Positions 1 to 8,717 of a DNA stretch of 64,000 bases are shown piece after piece. The notes beneath the pieces are model-generated. The model worked only from the letters and a program-made list of their open reading frames with translations. It did no database searches and was not told the origin of the DNA. The position numbers and the translations under genes were made by a program. This DNA comes from Bradyrhizobium erythrophlei. GTDB lineage: Bacteria > Pseudomonadota > Alphaproteobacteria > Rhizobiales > Xanthobacteraceae. The number at the start of each line of letters is the position of its first letter. Position 1 is the stretch's first letter. The stretch lies in the NCBI RefSeq assembly GCF_900129425.1, contig NZ_LT670817.1, positions 3,720,001 to 3,784,000 of the forward strand, written 5' to 3'.

Positions 1-2
1 CG

Positions 3-716
3 ATCGCCCGGGAAAACAAACTGCCGCTGACATCGATTGCCGGGTGGGTGCGAAAGACAGATCTTGCCGTGCTTGTTCCGGCGGATTCGCCGATTTCGAC
101 CGTCGCCGATTTGAAGGGCAAGAAAATCTCCTGCTTCTCGAGCAGTCCCTGGCTTCCCTATATCGATCCGTTCCTCCGCGCCGGCAAGCTCAGCAGGGAC
201 GACGTGTCCATCACGATGGTCGCGCCGGATGCGCTGGTATCCGTCTATGTTGCCGGCACCGTCGATGCCGTGATGACAACCGCGCCGTTCGGCTTGCCGC
301 TCCTGACGGCCAGCAAGCCATCAAAGCCCATTCTTGCGGCAGATTATGGTATTGCCTTTCCGAGCTACGGACTTGTAGCTCTCGAAGAGACCGTCAAGAA
401 CAAAGCGTCCGCGCTTAGCGCTTTCGCCAAGGTTCAGCAGAAAGCATGGATCTATACCTATGACGGCCACACCGACGAGGCCGTTGACGCGATTATCGCC
501 ATGCGCCCCGACGTCAGGCTCAATCGCGCCAACCTCAAGGGCCAGCTCGAAGCCTACCGGGCCTTTTTCGACAGCAAAAGGACGGCAGGCCGTCCGTATG
601 GACTGCAGGCAAAAGAGGACTGGGATGATGCATTGACGCTGATGGAAGCAGCGAAGGTCGTTAAGCCGGGATGGAAAGCTGAGCAATATTTTACGAATGC
701 GCTTCTTGAGGGATGA
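3..716 (+). CDS. ABC transporter substrate-binding protein, NMT1/THI5-like (5' end outside window)
   Basis: This is the C-terminal part of a periplasmic solute-binding protein of the NMT1/THI5/SsuA type. The reading frame is open from the first bases of the window, so the start and signal peptide lie upstream. The visible part has the usual ligand-cleft pattern: a segment proposing a path to the transporter (TVADLKGKKIS near the beginning), the VAGTVDAVMT stretch, and a helical C-terminal lobe. The ATPase gene overlaps its stop codon by four bases (ATGA), and the permease follows, so this is a binding protein-ATPase-permease operon. The family takes up sulfonates, nitrate, bicarbonate or pyrimidine precursors; the substrate cannot be told from sequence alone. 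Confidence 0.85.
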   Translation: MARENKLPLTSIAGWVRKTDLAVLVPADSPISTVADLKGKKISCFSSSPWLPYIDPFLRAGKLSRDDVSITMVAPDALVSVYVAGTVDAVMTTAPFGLPLLTASKPSKPILAADYGIAFPSYGLVALEETVKNKASALSAFAKVQQKAWIYTYDGHTDEAVDAIIAMRPDVRLNRANLKGQLEAYRAFFDSKRTAGRPYGLQAKEDWDDALTLMEAAKVVKPGWKAEQYFTNALLEG

Positions 717-1513
717 TGTTGCGGCCGGGACCGACCAGCGAACCGCTCATCGAGATAGCGGGACTTTCAAAAACGTTCGTCACGGAGGACGGACCTTTTG
801 ACGCCTTGAGCGACATCAACTTGAGTGTGGCGCGGGGTGAGTTTCTTGCCGTTGTCGGTCCTTCCGGCTGCGGCAAGAGCACGCTGATGCGCTGCATCGC
901 CGGACTCGAGCCGCCGACGGAAGGCTCCGTCAATGTCGAAGGGCGACCGGTTCGCGAGCCGCCGCGGCAGATGGGCGTGGTGTTCCAACGTGATATTCTT
1001 CTCGACTGGCGCACGGTGATCGACAACGTGACACTCGTCGCGGAATTCCGCCGTCGGGACATGCGCGAATTGCGGCCGCGCGCCGATCAGCTTCTCGCGC
1101 GTTTCGGCCTTGAGCAGTTCAGGAATCGCCATCCCTGGGAACTCTCGGGAGGCATGCGGCAACGCGTGGCGATCTGCCGTGCGCTGCTCGACGATCCCGA
1201 ATTGCTGCTGATGGATGAACCATTCGGCGCGCTCGACGCCTTGACGCGGGATGACCTCAACCTCGAACTTGCGCGGCTCTGGCAGGAGACGAAGAAGACG
1301 ATCGTCTTTATCACTCACGGCATTTCCGAGGCGGTCTTTTTGGCCGACCGCGTTGTGGTGATGGCGCGCAATCCCGGACGGATCGTCAAGACGGTGAACA
1401 TTGACCTTCCACGCCCCCGCCGTCTGGCGGCACGGGAAACCGAGCAATTTGGCGGTCATGTCGCTGCCGTGCGATCGGAACTTGCCGCTCTTGGCTTGAT
1501 CGGAACCGATTGA
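713..1513 (+). CDS. ABC transporter ATP-binding protein (SsuB/TauB/NrtD type)
   Basis: Cytoplasmic ATPase of the importer. A Walker A motif GPSGCGKST lies at about residues 49-57, the signature LSGGMRQR near 144-151, a Walker B LLLMDEP near 163-169, and the H-loop in FITHGISEA near 197. Length (266 aa) is normal for the nitrate/taurine family. The ATG overlaps the stop codon of the binding-protein gene, with a GAGG element just before it, which implies translational coupling. It energises uptake together with the permease that follows. The substrate is unknown; SsuB, TauB, NrtD and ThiZ look alike at this level. Confidence 0.93.
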   Translation: MMLRPGPTSEPLIEIAGLSKTFVTEDGPFDALSDINLSVARGEFLAVVGPSGCGKSTLMRCIAGLEPPTEGSVNVEGRPVREPPRQMGVVFQRDILLDWRTVIDNVTLVAEFRRRDMRELRPRADQLLARFGLEQFRNRHPWELSGGMRQRVAICRALLDDPELLLMDEPFGALDALTRDDLNLELARLWQETKKTIVFITHGISEAVFLADRVVVMARNPGRIVKTVNIDLPRPRRLAARETEQFGGHVAAVRSELAALGLIGTD

Positions 1514-1515
1514 TC

Positions 1516-2307
1516 ATGAGCGCAACACGGGTCCGGCCTCAAAGTTTTGGCTCCATGCTCGTCGTTCTGGCGGGAGCGTTGATCGTCTGGGAAATTTGCG
1601 TCCATCTCTTCCAGATCCGCGCCTTCGTGTTGCCGGCGCCGAGCGCCATCGCGCTCGAAATCGCGGAACGTCCGAATTTTTATCTCAAGCATTCTCTCTT
1701 CACGATGGGAACGACGCTGGCCGGGTTTTTCCTGTCGGTTGTGTTGGGTGTCACCCTTGCCGTCGGTATCGTCTCGTTTAGCATCATCGATCGCGTTTTC
1801 TTCACGCTGCTGATCGCTGTCAACAGCGTACCGAAGGTCGCGATGGCACCGCTTTTCGTCATCTGGCTCGGGACCGGCGCGGAGCCGAAGGTCGCGGTAA
1901 CGCTGCTGATTGCCATCTTTTCAATCGTGATCGATACCGTGCTTGGGCTGCGATCGGTCGAACCGGATATGCTGGCGCTTGCGAGATCTGCCGGCGCCAC
2001 ACGTATGCAAACTCTCTTGAAAATTCGCTTTCCCAACGCACTCGCCAGCATGTTCGCGGGCATGAAGGTTGCGATATCGTTTGCGCTTGTCGGCGCTATC
2101 GTCGGTGAGTTTGTCGCGGGCGACCGCGGCCTCGGATTCGTTATCCTGTCCTCGCAAGGAATGTTCGAAACGACGAGCGTCTTTGCATCGCTTTGTATCC
2201 TTGGCTTGCTGGGTTCCGCGCTCTTCTTTGCGGTGGAGGCCGCCGAGCGGCGCATCTTGCCGTGGCATGTGTCGCAGCGGCTTGAGGCCGGTGGTCACCG
2301 CCCGTGA
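1516..2307 (+). CDS. ABC transporter permease (SsuC/TauC type)
   Basis: Inner-membrane permease with about six hydrophobic segments and the cytoplasmic EAA-type loop (ALARSAGATRMQTLLKIRFP) that contacts the ATPase. A TTG at 1510 would overlap the stop of the ATPase gene, but the ATG at 1516, two codons later, is the more ordinary start and gives 263 aa. It completes the three-gene uptake operon. The gene ends 124 bases before a TetR-type regulator on the same strand, which may control the operon. Confidence 0.92.
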   Translation: MSATRVRPQSFGSMLVVLAGALIVWEICVHLFQIRAFVLPAPSAIALEIAERPNFYLKHSLFTMGTTLAGFFLSVVLGVTLAVGIVSFSIIDRVFFTLLIAVNSVPKVAMAPLFVIWLGTGAEPKVAVTLLIAIFSIVIDTVLGLRSVEPDMLALARSAGATRMQTLLKIRFPNALASMFAGMKVAISFALVGAIVGEFVAGDRGLGFVILSSQGMFETTSVFASLCILGLLGSALFFAVEAAERRILPWHVSQRLEAGGHRP

Positions 2308-2431
2308 GGATACTCGTGTTGCAAATCAGCGGGACGGCGGTTGATCCTCGGGAATGCTTGTCTCGGTGCAGGCCGCCTGATAGACAGAAATCGAGCGCGG
2401 ACAGCCTTTATTTTGCGGATAAGTCGTCATC

Positions 2432-3124
2432 GTGAGCCAGAACGACGCCATACATCAAGACAAGCGCGGGCCGGCGAAGGGTCAGCGAAAATCAGATCGA
2501 TCGCGCGCTACAATTCTCGCAGCAGCGACCAAGGAATTTTCGCGCAAGGGCTTCGATGGTGCCCGGATCGATCAGATTGCATCGCGGTCCAAGGTCAACA
2601 AGAACCTCATTTATCTCTATTTCGGAAACAAGGACGGGCTCTTTCTGGCCGCCTTGGAGAGCGTCTATCTCAAGCTTCGTGAGGCGCAGGACGATCCTCA
2701 TGTGCTCTCGCTTGATCCGGTTGCGGGGATCAGGGAGTTTGTACGGTCGACATTCAGAGGGTTTCTGGCGGCGCCGGATCTGATTTCGCTCGCCGCCAGC
2801 GAGAATGTTCACCGGGCGGCTCATCTGAAAAAGTCGCCCATCATCAAGAAGCTTTACAATCGCATTCCCGCAACGCTCGACGAACTGTACAGGAAGGGAT
2901 TGCGGGAAGGGCAGTTTCGACCCGGAATCGATATGATTGAATTGTACATCAGTATCGTCAGCGTCTGCTCATATCACATATCCAACCAGTACACGTTGTC
3001 CATTCTTCTGCAGACCGATCTGATGGCGGACGAACGGCTTGATCTTCGCGAACAGCATTCCACAAACATGATTCTTCGGCATCTGTGCATCGATGCCGAC
3101 CGCATTCTTGCGGCCTCGACTTGA
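2432..3124 (+). CDS. TetR/AcrR family transcriptional regulator
   Basis: A 230-aa one-component regulator. The N-terminal DNA-binding domain spans roughly residues 24-70: ATILAAATKEFSRKGFDGAR leads into the helix-turn-helix IDQIASRSKVNKNLIYLYFG, which carries the family hallmark Y-x-Y-F before NKDGLF. The C-terminal ligand-binding part is helical and not assignable. The proposed start is GTG, because no in-frame ATG precedes the HTH. Its position downstream of the ABC operon, same strand, suggests local control of that operon, which is inference. Confidence 0.9.
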   Translation: MSQNDAIHQDKRGPAKGQRKSDRSRATILAAATKEFSRKGFDGARIDQIASRSKVNKNLIYLYFGNKDGLFLAALESVYLKLREAQDDPHVLSLDPVAGIREFVRSTFRGFLAAPDLISLAASENVHRAAHLKKSPIIKKLYNRIPATLDELYRKGLREGQFRPGIDMIELYISIVSVCSYHISNQYTLSILLQTDLMADERLDLREQHSTNMILRHLCIDADRILAAST

Positions 3125-3306
3125 GGCGTTGAATCGCGAAGGCGATTGTCTTGACGGTTTTCCAGCGGATGATGCGAACAATTCGTCGATTCCGATCGGC
3201 CCGAAACGACCGCGACGGAAACATCGGGATTTCGACATATTGCGGCTTCCGTGCGATTGGCGGCGACGCTCATATCCGCTCTTCCATCGCCGAGACCGTG
3301 GACCTC

Positions 3307-3951
3307 CTAAATTCGAGTTGCATCTTCGTGGAGCAAGACCTTGTGAGTTGGAGCCGCGCTTAGAACGAATCCTGCGCCGCGGACATTTCGAATCATGGGA
3401 ACTTCATCTGGCCCGTCGACCTTGCGGCGCAGTCGGCCCATATGAACATCGACAAGATTCGTTTCAGGAACGAATTTATAGTGCCATACTTCTTTCAAGA
3501 GGGTCGCGCGCGTCAGCAATTGGTCGCTCTGTTGCATCATGTATTTGAGCAAATGAAATTCGCGCGGCCGCAGATCGATCGCGCGGTCGCCACGCTTCGC
3601 AGTTCGACCGATGAGATCGAGCTCCAGTGATCCCACGCGCAGCACCGTTTCAGCCACCTTTTCAAGTGCGTTCGACAGCAGCGAATGAATGTCAGTATCC
3701 TTGGAGATAAAATAGCCGTCGTTAAATTGCATTTCCGCGGGTATATCTGTGGCGAGGAAACGAATCAGCGTCGGTACGCCGTCGATGTCGGCCAGGAACG
3801 CCACCGGTTCATTCCGCGAAATCGGCAGCATCTGTGTGCTCGGAACAGATCTTTGTCCAGCTCTCGTTGACGAAGTCAGGAAATGCACTGAAGCGGATCT
3901 CCTTAAATCAGTGGGCGTGGATTCGCGTGCGGCGGTTTTAGAGTTCGCCAT
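3307..3951 (-). CDS. OmpR/PhoB-type winged-helix regulator with degenerate receiver
   Basis: The C-terminal half (from about residue 118) is a clear OmpR-type winged helix: LRPREFHLLKYMM, then LLKEVWHYKF, the recognition helix NLVDVHMGRLRRKVD, and the closing wing IRNVRGAGFVL. The N-terminal half is short and lacks a recognisable phospho-accepting Asp or acidic pocket, so it is probably not an active receiver. I chose the ATG at 3951 because AGGAGA lies six bases upstream; an earlier in-frame ATG at 4011 has no such site. Product 214 aa. No cognate kinase is adjacent. Confidence 0.75.
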   Translation of the reverse strand: MANSKTAARESTPTDLRRSASVHFLTSSTRAGQRSVPSTQMLPISRNEPVAFLADIDGVPTLIRFLATDIPAEMQFNDGYFISKDTDIHSLLSNALEKVAETVLRVGSLELDLIGRTAKRGDRAIDLRPREFHLLKYMMQQSDQLLTRATLLKEVWHYKFVPETNLVDVHMGRLRRKVDGPDEVPMIRNVRGAGFVLSAAPTHKVLLHEDATRI

Positions 3952-5088
3952 GCTGGCTCTCCTGAATTCGTTGACTTGATGCGCTGTTTCAAGACCACCC
4001 AATCGCTCCATGTCCGAGGCGTACGTCCATGGGGCCGCCCCTTAGCGCGAACCGCGTGCGCGAAGGCTCTCGGACGACGACGTAGCAGTTTAGAACGAGC
4101 AGCTATTTCATCGAAGAAACATCGCCCAAATCGTGTCACCGTCGCCGGCACACTAACGCTACAGAAGTCGGCCGCCCTATCACGCTAGGGGTTGTTCCTG
4201 TTGTACTTGGAGGAGGTCACAACATAACAAGAGATGAGGAAATGCATACTTAGGTGTTACGAGATCCGGTAGCGTCCGTCCCATCTCGACCGGGTCCGGC
4301 CCGATGTCCGCATCAATTAAACGAGCACTCGGGTGTGCGTTAATTTGGGGATGGTGCGGACGTTCTCGATCGATGATTGGGGGCAGATTGCAGTCCGCAA
4401 GGGACGTAGGCTGCGGCGCGGCAATTCTCGATTATTTCGACACAAATGCGCGGGACCGCCTCGCTCACGGTGATGCAGCGTGTCGGTCGCCGTTTCACTC
4501 GTCTCAAGGCTGTCGTTTCCTGACACGCGGCCATGAGCGCGATAGACGATATCGACATCAACCAGCATGGCTGGCTTCCGATTGCGTGTGCGAGCTAGCG
4601 AACAACGCGTCATGGTGGCAGCGCGGCAACAATCAGCTTCGCACGACGGTAGTTGACGACCAGCCCTCCAATATCGCACAATTTTATTGCAGAAATCGCC
4701 GCGAGGCGCAGGCCGAAACGGCGAGTGTGTCTTTATAGTGCCTCTTTAAAGTTATGGGCGCCCCAATATTGGGCGTCCATCCGCGAGCGATCATGAATTC
4801 GCTGGCTTATCGTGCGGTACTTGTCAGCGCCCGGCGCTCACGCGGGCCGTCGATCTCATCGCGCGCGCTCGAGCGCCAATGGATGTTGACTGGAATGCCC
4901 AATCTGACCCCCGGCTTGATCGGGCCTTGTAGGCGGCAGCGTCTCAAGAGACTGAGTTCCGCCAAACCTTGCAAGATTGGAAATGTCCCGTCGGCAAGTC
5001 GTCCAGTCGTTGCAGCTCGCGGCAGACAGACAGCGGTTCGGCCCGCTCTGGTTTCGACCCTTGATGTCGTTGCATGCGAGGTCGCGTC
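3952..5088. other. 1.1-kb stretch with no supported gene
   Basis: Open frames exist on both strands (for example 4304-4738 plus and 4317-4679 minus), but they lack a ribosome-binding site, show no recognisable domain and have Arg/Cys-rich composition typical of off-frame translation. An AGGAGG near 4211 is not followed by a usable start and frame. I see no RNA gene or repeat here. It may be decayed DNA. Confidence 0.5.
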
Positions 5089-5757
5089 ATGACAGGCCGC
5101 AAAGTTCCATCCGAGCGAGCGGATTTCTCAAAGGATTCGATCGTCTTCATCGTCGATGACGATCCAATCGTGCGGGGGGCGATCAGCAGCCTCCTCATGT
5201 CGGTCGGCCAGCAAGTCCAGCTGTTTGAATCCGCAACGGACTTGCTGCAGTCGAGCCTCCCGGCGATACCTGGCTGCCTGGTGCTTGATATCAGGTTGCC
5301 GGGGTTGAGCGGCTTGGATCTCCAGGCGGAGCTCGCCAATGCGGGCCTTCCGATTCCCATCATTTTCATCACAGGACATGGCGATATCCCGATGTCGGTG
5401 AAAGCCATGAAGGCGGGGGCCATCGACTTTCTGACAAAGCCGTTTCGCGATCAGGATTTGCTTGACGCCGTGACAAGGGCACTCGATCGTGATCGAAAGA
5501 GGCGCGACAATGAAAAGGGTACCGAGGACCTCCGAGCCAAATATGTGACTTTGACCGCTCGGGAAAAACAAATCATGGCTTTGGTGACCGACGGCCTCAT
5601 GAACAAGCAGATCGCCAGCAGATTGGAAATCAGCCAGGTCACCGCCAAAATTCACCGGGGTAAGGTCATGAGAAAATTGGGCGCCAAGTCCTTGGCGGAC
5701 CTGGTGGTCATGGCCGAGTCCCTGGGGGTACGCGGCAAATTGCCCCAAGAGACCTGA
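5089..5757 (+). CDS. FixJ-like two-component response regulator (receiver + LuxR HTH)
   Basis: A 222-aa transcriptional response regulator. The receiver domain (about residues 17-130) has the acidic pocket VDDDP, the phospho-acceptor Asp67 in LVLDIRLPG, the Thr of FITGHGD and the Lys of LTKPF. The LuxR/NarL-type HTH follows: LTAREKQIMALVTDG, NKQIASRLEISQVTAKIHRG. The start ATG at 5089 is closest to the receiver; a GTG or TTG further up is possible. No kinase gene is adjacent, but a lone receiver follows, and a scrap of a Ser/Thr-kinase-type sensor gene lies just beyond, which suggests that a sensor gene was once present. Confidence 0.92.
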   Translation: MTGRKVPSERADFSKDSIVFIVDDDPIVRGAISSLLMSVGQQVQLFESATDLLQSSLPAIPGCLVLDIRLPGLSGLDLQAELANAGLPIPIIFITGHGDIPMSVKAMKAGAIDFLTKPFRDQDLLDAVTRALDRDRKRRDNEKGTEDLRAKYVTLTAREKQIMALVTDGLMNKQIASRLEISQVTAKIHRGKVMRKLGAKSLADLVVMAESLGVRGKLPQET

Positions 5758-5861
5758 AGGTGGAGATGTAACACATATGGATGATATCGGCAGTACTAGC
5801 CCGAGTGGCATATTTGCGCTTCCTGCAGACGTGCTCTGCATTCAAGCGATGGACCGGTTAA

Positions 5862-6254
5862 TTGAACAAAACTCCGCTAATCTCGATTGTCGACGATGAC
5901 AGTGTTGTCCGGGCGGCAATAGAAAGCTTTGTGAAGTCTCATGGATTTCTGACCTGCACGTTTCCCTCTGCGAGCGCGTTTCTGCAATCGCCGCGGGGAG
6001 CGGAAACTTCGTGTCTGATTTCTGATGTCCAAATGCCGGATATTAACGGGGTCGAACTGCAAGATCGTCTGATCGACTTAGGTTTGAGTATTCCGACGAT
6101 CTTCATTACGGCCTATCCGAACGACGAGGTCCGCACCCGGGTGCTAAGCGCAGGAGCCGTTTGCTTTTTGCACAAGCCGTTCGACGGGCAATCGCTCATC
6201 CGATGCATTGACGATGCTCTCAAGGGGAGCAGTGGAAATCTCACATCCGAGTAA
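5862..6254 (+). CDS. single-domain response regulator (receiver only)
   Basis: A 130-aa receiver domain with all key residues: the acidic pair in SIVDDDSVV, phospho-acceptor Asp55 in LISDVQMPD, Thr in FITAYPND, and Lys in LHKPF. There is no output domain, so it may act as a phosphate shuttle or sink, or by protein contact. The start is a TTG at 5862; there is no in-frame ATG ahead of the domain. Sequence style (PSASAFLQS, GVELQDRL) is that of the FixJ-like receivers found beside large hybrid histidine kinases in rhizobia. Confidence 0.85.
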   Translation: MNKTPLISIVDDDSVVRAAIESFVKSHGFLTCTFPSASAFLQSPRGAETSCLISDVQMPDINGVELQDRLIDLGLSIPTIFITAYPNDEVRTRVLSAGAVCFLHKPFDGQSLIRCIDDALKGSSGNLTSE

Positions 6255-6265
6255 TCTAGCCCGTG

Positions 6266-6334
6266 TCTCGGGTCGGTAGCGGCGAAGGGAAGCGTCCCCG
6301 TCAGCATCTCGTAAAAGGTGATGCCACCGATGTC
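6266..6334 (-). pseudogene. scrap of a Ser/Thr kinase-type hybrid sensor gene
   Basis: On the minus strand, a run of about 22 codons reads DIGGITFYEMLTGTLPFAAT. This matches the kinase-like domain of the large hybrid kinase at 28097-33598, which has DLYALGVTLYEMLTGHLPFT. The DNA is also alike: both contain a CCCCGTCA(A/G)CATCTCGTAAA block. No further kinase sequence continues on either side, so this is a remnant, not a gene. Confidence 0.6.
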
Positions 6335-6599
6335 TGCCCATCGCGTGCGGCGCAAACCGTAATCACCGGGAATCTTGCGGTGCGAGTCGCGCCGGCGGAT
6401 TTTGTCAATCCTGAGCGGATCGTGAAAGCGATGGCGGCCGGGACAACGCTAGCCCGCTCGGTGACAACAGAGAATCGGGCGGGCGTTGGCCTTGTGACTC
6501 GACCCGGACCTCAGCGCCGGCGGCATTTGCGATGGCGAAAAGATAAGCATGGATCGACGGCCCCAAACTGTGTAGACGGAGCTCCTTCCTGGAGCAACG

Positions 6600-7856
6600 A
6601 TGTCAAATTGCGGGCTCGATTTCGGCACGTCGAACACGACGCTGGGGACCATTGTGGGCAATGTGCCGGTGCTCGCGGTGCTGGAAACCGGGCACACGAC
6701 AATTCCAAGTGCGATCTTCTACGAAGTCGATGGTGCGGTCGTCATCGGCCGTAAAGCGATCGAGGCTTACGTCGACGGCGCACCCGGCCGCTTGATGAGA
6801 AGCCTCAAATCCGTGCTCGGCACGGCGCTGATCGACGAGACGACCAAGCTTGGGCGCGAGCGCACGAGTTTTCGCGATGTGATCGCTTACTATCTGGGCG
6901 CCGTAAAGCGGCGCGCCGAACAGGCGACAGGCCGTGAACTGTGCAACCTGGTTCATGGCCGACCGGTTCATTTCGTCGACAACGATCCCGCGGCCGACCG
7001 CAAAGCCGAGCAGACACTGCGCGGTATCGCGCAGGACATCGGCTTCGCCGACGTGACATTCCAATTCGAGCCAATCGCCGCTGCGCTGGATTATGAGCGT
7101 CAAATTGCCTGCGAGGAAATAGCGCTTATTGCCGACATCGGCGGTGGAACGTCGGATTTTTCCATCGTGCGCCTCAGTCCTGAACGGCATTCCCAGATCG
7201 ACCGCAGGGCGGACATTCTGGCGAACGATGGTGTCCGGGTCGGTGGTACCGATTTCGATCGTCAACTCAGCCTGGGTGCCGTGATGCCGTTGCTCGGTTA
7301 CCGCAGCGCCATGAAGCGTGCCGGCCTCGACGTGCCCTCAGGCTATTTCCACGATCTGGCGACATGGGCGAACATTAACCGCATGTACGAGCAAAAGGTG
7401 ATGTCCGAGGTGCGCCAGGTTCGCCAGGAGGTCAGGCAGCCGGAATTGCTGGACCGGCTGGTGCGCGTACTGCAGGAACAGCGCGGCCATACGCTGGCGA
7501 TGGAAATCGAAGAAGCGAAAATCGCCTTGTCGGATGCTCGCCGGGCGAACATCCCATTGGGCTGGATTCAGCCTGACCTCGATGTTGATATCACCCGAAC
7601 CGAGCTTGTCAGTCATACCAGGCAACTGGCCGCCCGCATTGGCGCACGCATCAAGATCTGCCTCGAACAGGCCCAGCTTGATGCCGGCGAAATCGACGCC
7701 GTATTCTTGACAGGTGGCTCGGTCCAACTTCCCCATGTGCGCAAGGCGATTACTGCGATGGTTCCATCGGCTCGAACCGTGGACGGAGACACGTTCGGCG
7801 CCGTAGGAAAAGGATTGACGATTGAAGCTGAGCGGAGATACGGCCCCGCCGCTTAA
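6600..7856 (+). CDS. yegD: Hsp70-family protein, YegD-like
   Basis: A 418-aa actin/Hsp70-fold ATPase. It opens with the phosphate-1 loop GLDFGTSNTTLG, has the phosphate-2 loop ADIGGGTSDFSIV near residue 178, and the adenosine loop VFLTGGSVQLPHVR near 377. It is far shorter than DnaK (about 640 aa) and has no peptide-binding beta domain, which fits the YegD subgroup. A GGAG element lies six bases before the ATG. The exact function of YegD-like proteins is not settled; a role as a nucleotide-dependent chaperone-like factor is only inferred from the fold. No DnaJ or GrpE gene is nearby. Confidence 0.9.
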   Translation: MSNCGLDFGTSNTTLGTIVGNVPVLAVLETGHTTIPSAIFYEVDGAVVIGRKAIEAYVDGAPGRLMRSLKSVLGTALIDETTKLGRERTSFRDVIAYYLGAVKRRAEQATGRELCNLVHGRPVHFVDNDPAADRKAEQTLRGIAQDIGFADVTFQFEPIAAALDYERQIACEEIALIADIGGGTSDFSIVRLSPERHSQIDRRADILANDGVRVGGTDFDRQLSLGAVMPLLGYRSAMKRAGLDVPSGYFHDLATWANINRMYEQKVMSEVRQVRQEVRQPELLDRLVRVLQEQRGHTLAMEIEEAKIALSDARRANIPLGWIQPDLDVDITRTELVSHTRQLAARIGARIKICLEQAQLDAGEIDAVFLTGGSVQLPHVRKAITAMVPSARTVDGDTFGAVGKGLTIEAERRYGPAA

Positions 7857-8133
7857 TCGACGGTCCGGGCTGGACTGGCTTCTGGCCTGTTTCACCGGCG
7901 GATTACGGATGAGACCATTTTCCGGAACCGACGAAGCCGGCCTGAAACCGGGATCCGCTATCAACGACCTCGATCAAACAACGAGGTTCGGTCATGTGGG
8001 CATTCATTATAGGCCTGGTTTACGACCAATCTTGCAGGAAGTACCTCGCCGACGTAGCCCGGCACCAGCACCGCTGGATCTAGGCGAGGCGCGGACCTGA
8101 AGCCGAGACCCTAGACGTTGAGCCCCAGCGACT

Positions 8134-8538
8134 TTATCTCTGGTTCGGCCCAGCCACCCTCGCGGGAGCGATCTTAAAATATTTCCTGGCGTAAGCCACA
8201 ATCTCGGGGTCGCTGGGATGACCGGCGGCTTCCACCGCGACGATCCGATCGCCGATTGTTGAGTGCTGCTCGCGGAGGTATTTGGCGAGTTCGGTTTTGG
8301 CGCCGGCAGGGCCAATGATCAGGATTTCGCCGGCATCACTGATGGTGTTCAGGACCTGCCCAAAAAACTCCTTGTCAAACCCGGCATGCCCGCTGCCGAT
8401 CGAGTTGGCCTTGTGGTGAAGGTGCCGGGTGGGCAGGCGCGGATGCAAGATCATCTCGTCGTCGCCGGACAGACCGACGTGGAAGGTTTTGGCCTGCGAA
8501 TGGTCGATCCAAACGATCGCATGAAAGTGGGTAGGCAT
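8134..8538 (-). CDS. conserved 134-aa protein, eRF1/host-attachment-like ('translational machinery protein')
   Basis: The product starts MPTHFHAIVWIDHSQAKTFH and contains ILIIGPAGAKTELAKYLREQ followed by a C-terminal VVAVEAAGHPSDPEIVAYAR. This layout (an N-terminal beta strand with IDHxxAK, then a Rossmann-like GPAxxK segment) is that of small alphaproteobacterial proteins annotated as translational-machinery proteins because of a distant likeness to the third domain of eRF1. The biochemical role is unknown. It stands alone, downstream of the TOMM cluster on the same strand but 180 bases away, so membership of that operon is unlikely. Confidence 0.7.
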   Translation of the reverse strand: MPTHFHAIVWIDHSQAKTFHVGLSGDDEMILHPRLPTRHLHHKANSIGSGHAGFDKEFFGQVLNTISDAGEILIIGPAGAKTELAKYLREQHSTIGDRIVAVEAAGHPSDPEIVAYARKYFKIAPARVAGPNQR

Positions 8539-8717
8539 GTCCGTGTCCTCCAGGGCGGCGATCAGCTATTCTTATGTTTGCGCGCGCCGGCGGTTTTCAA
8601 CCCAGTGGCGTGTTTTTACCGCAGGTGGAGTGTGGGCCGATTGAGTTGGGAACATTAGAGCCGGCGCTCAGATGCGGCGCGGCCTCTTGTGTTGTGATAA
8701 GAAGACAGCATCCGCCG

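Noticed and set aside
4304..4738. 144-codon open frame in the 3952-5088 gap
   Set aside because: No ribosome-binding site, no domain, Arg/Cys-rich composition, and an equally long frame on the opposite strand.
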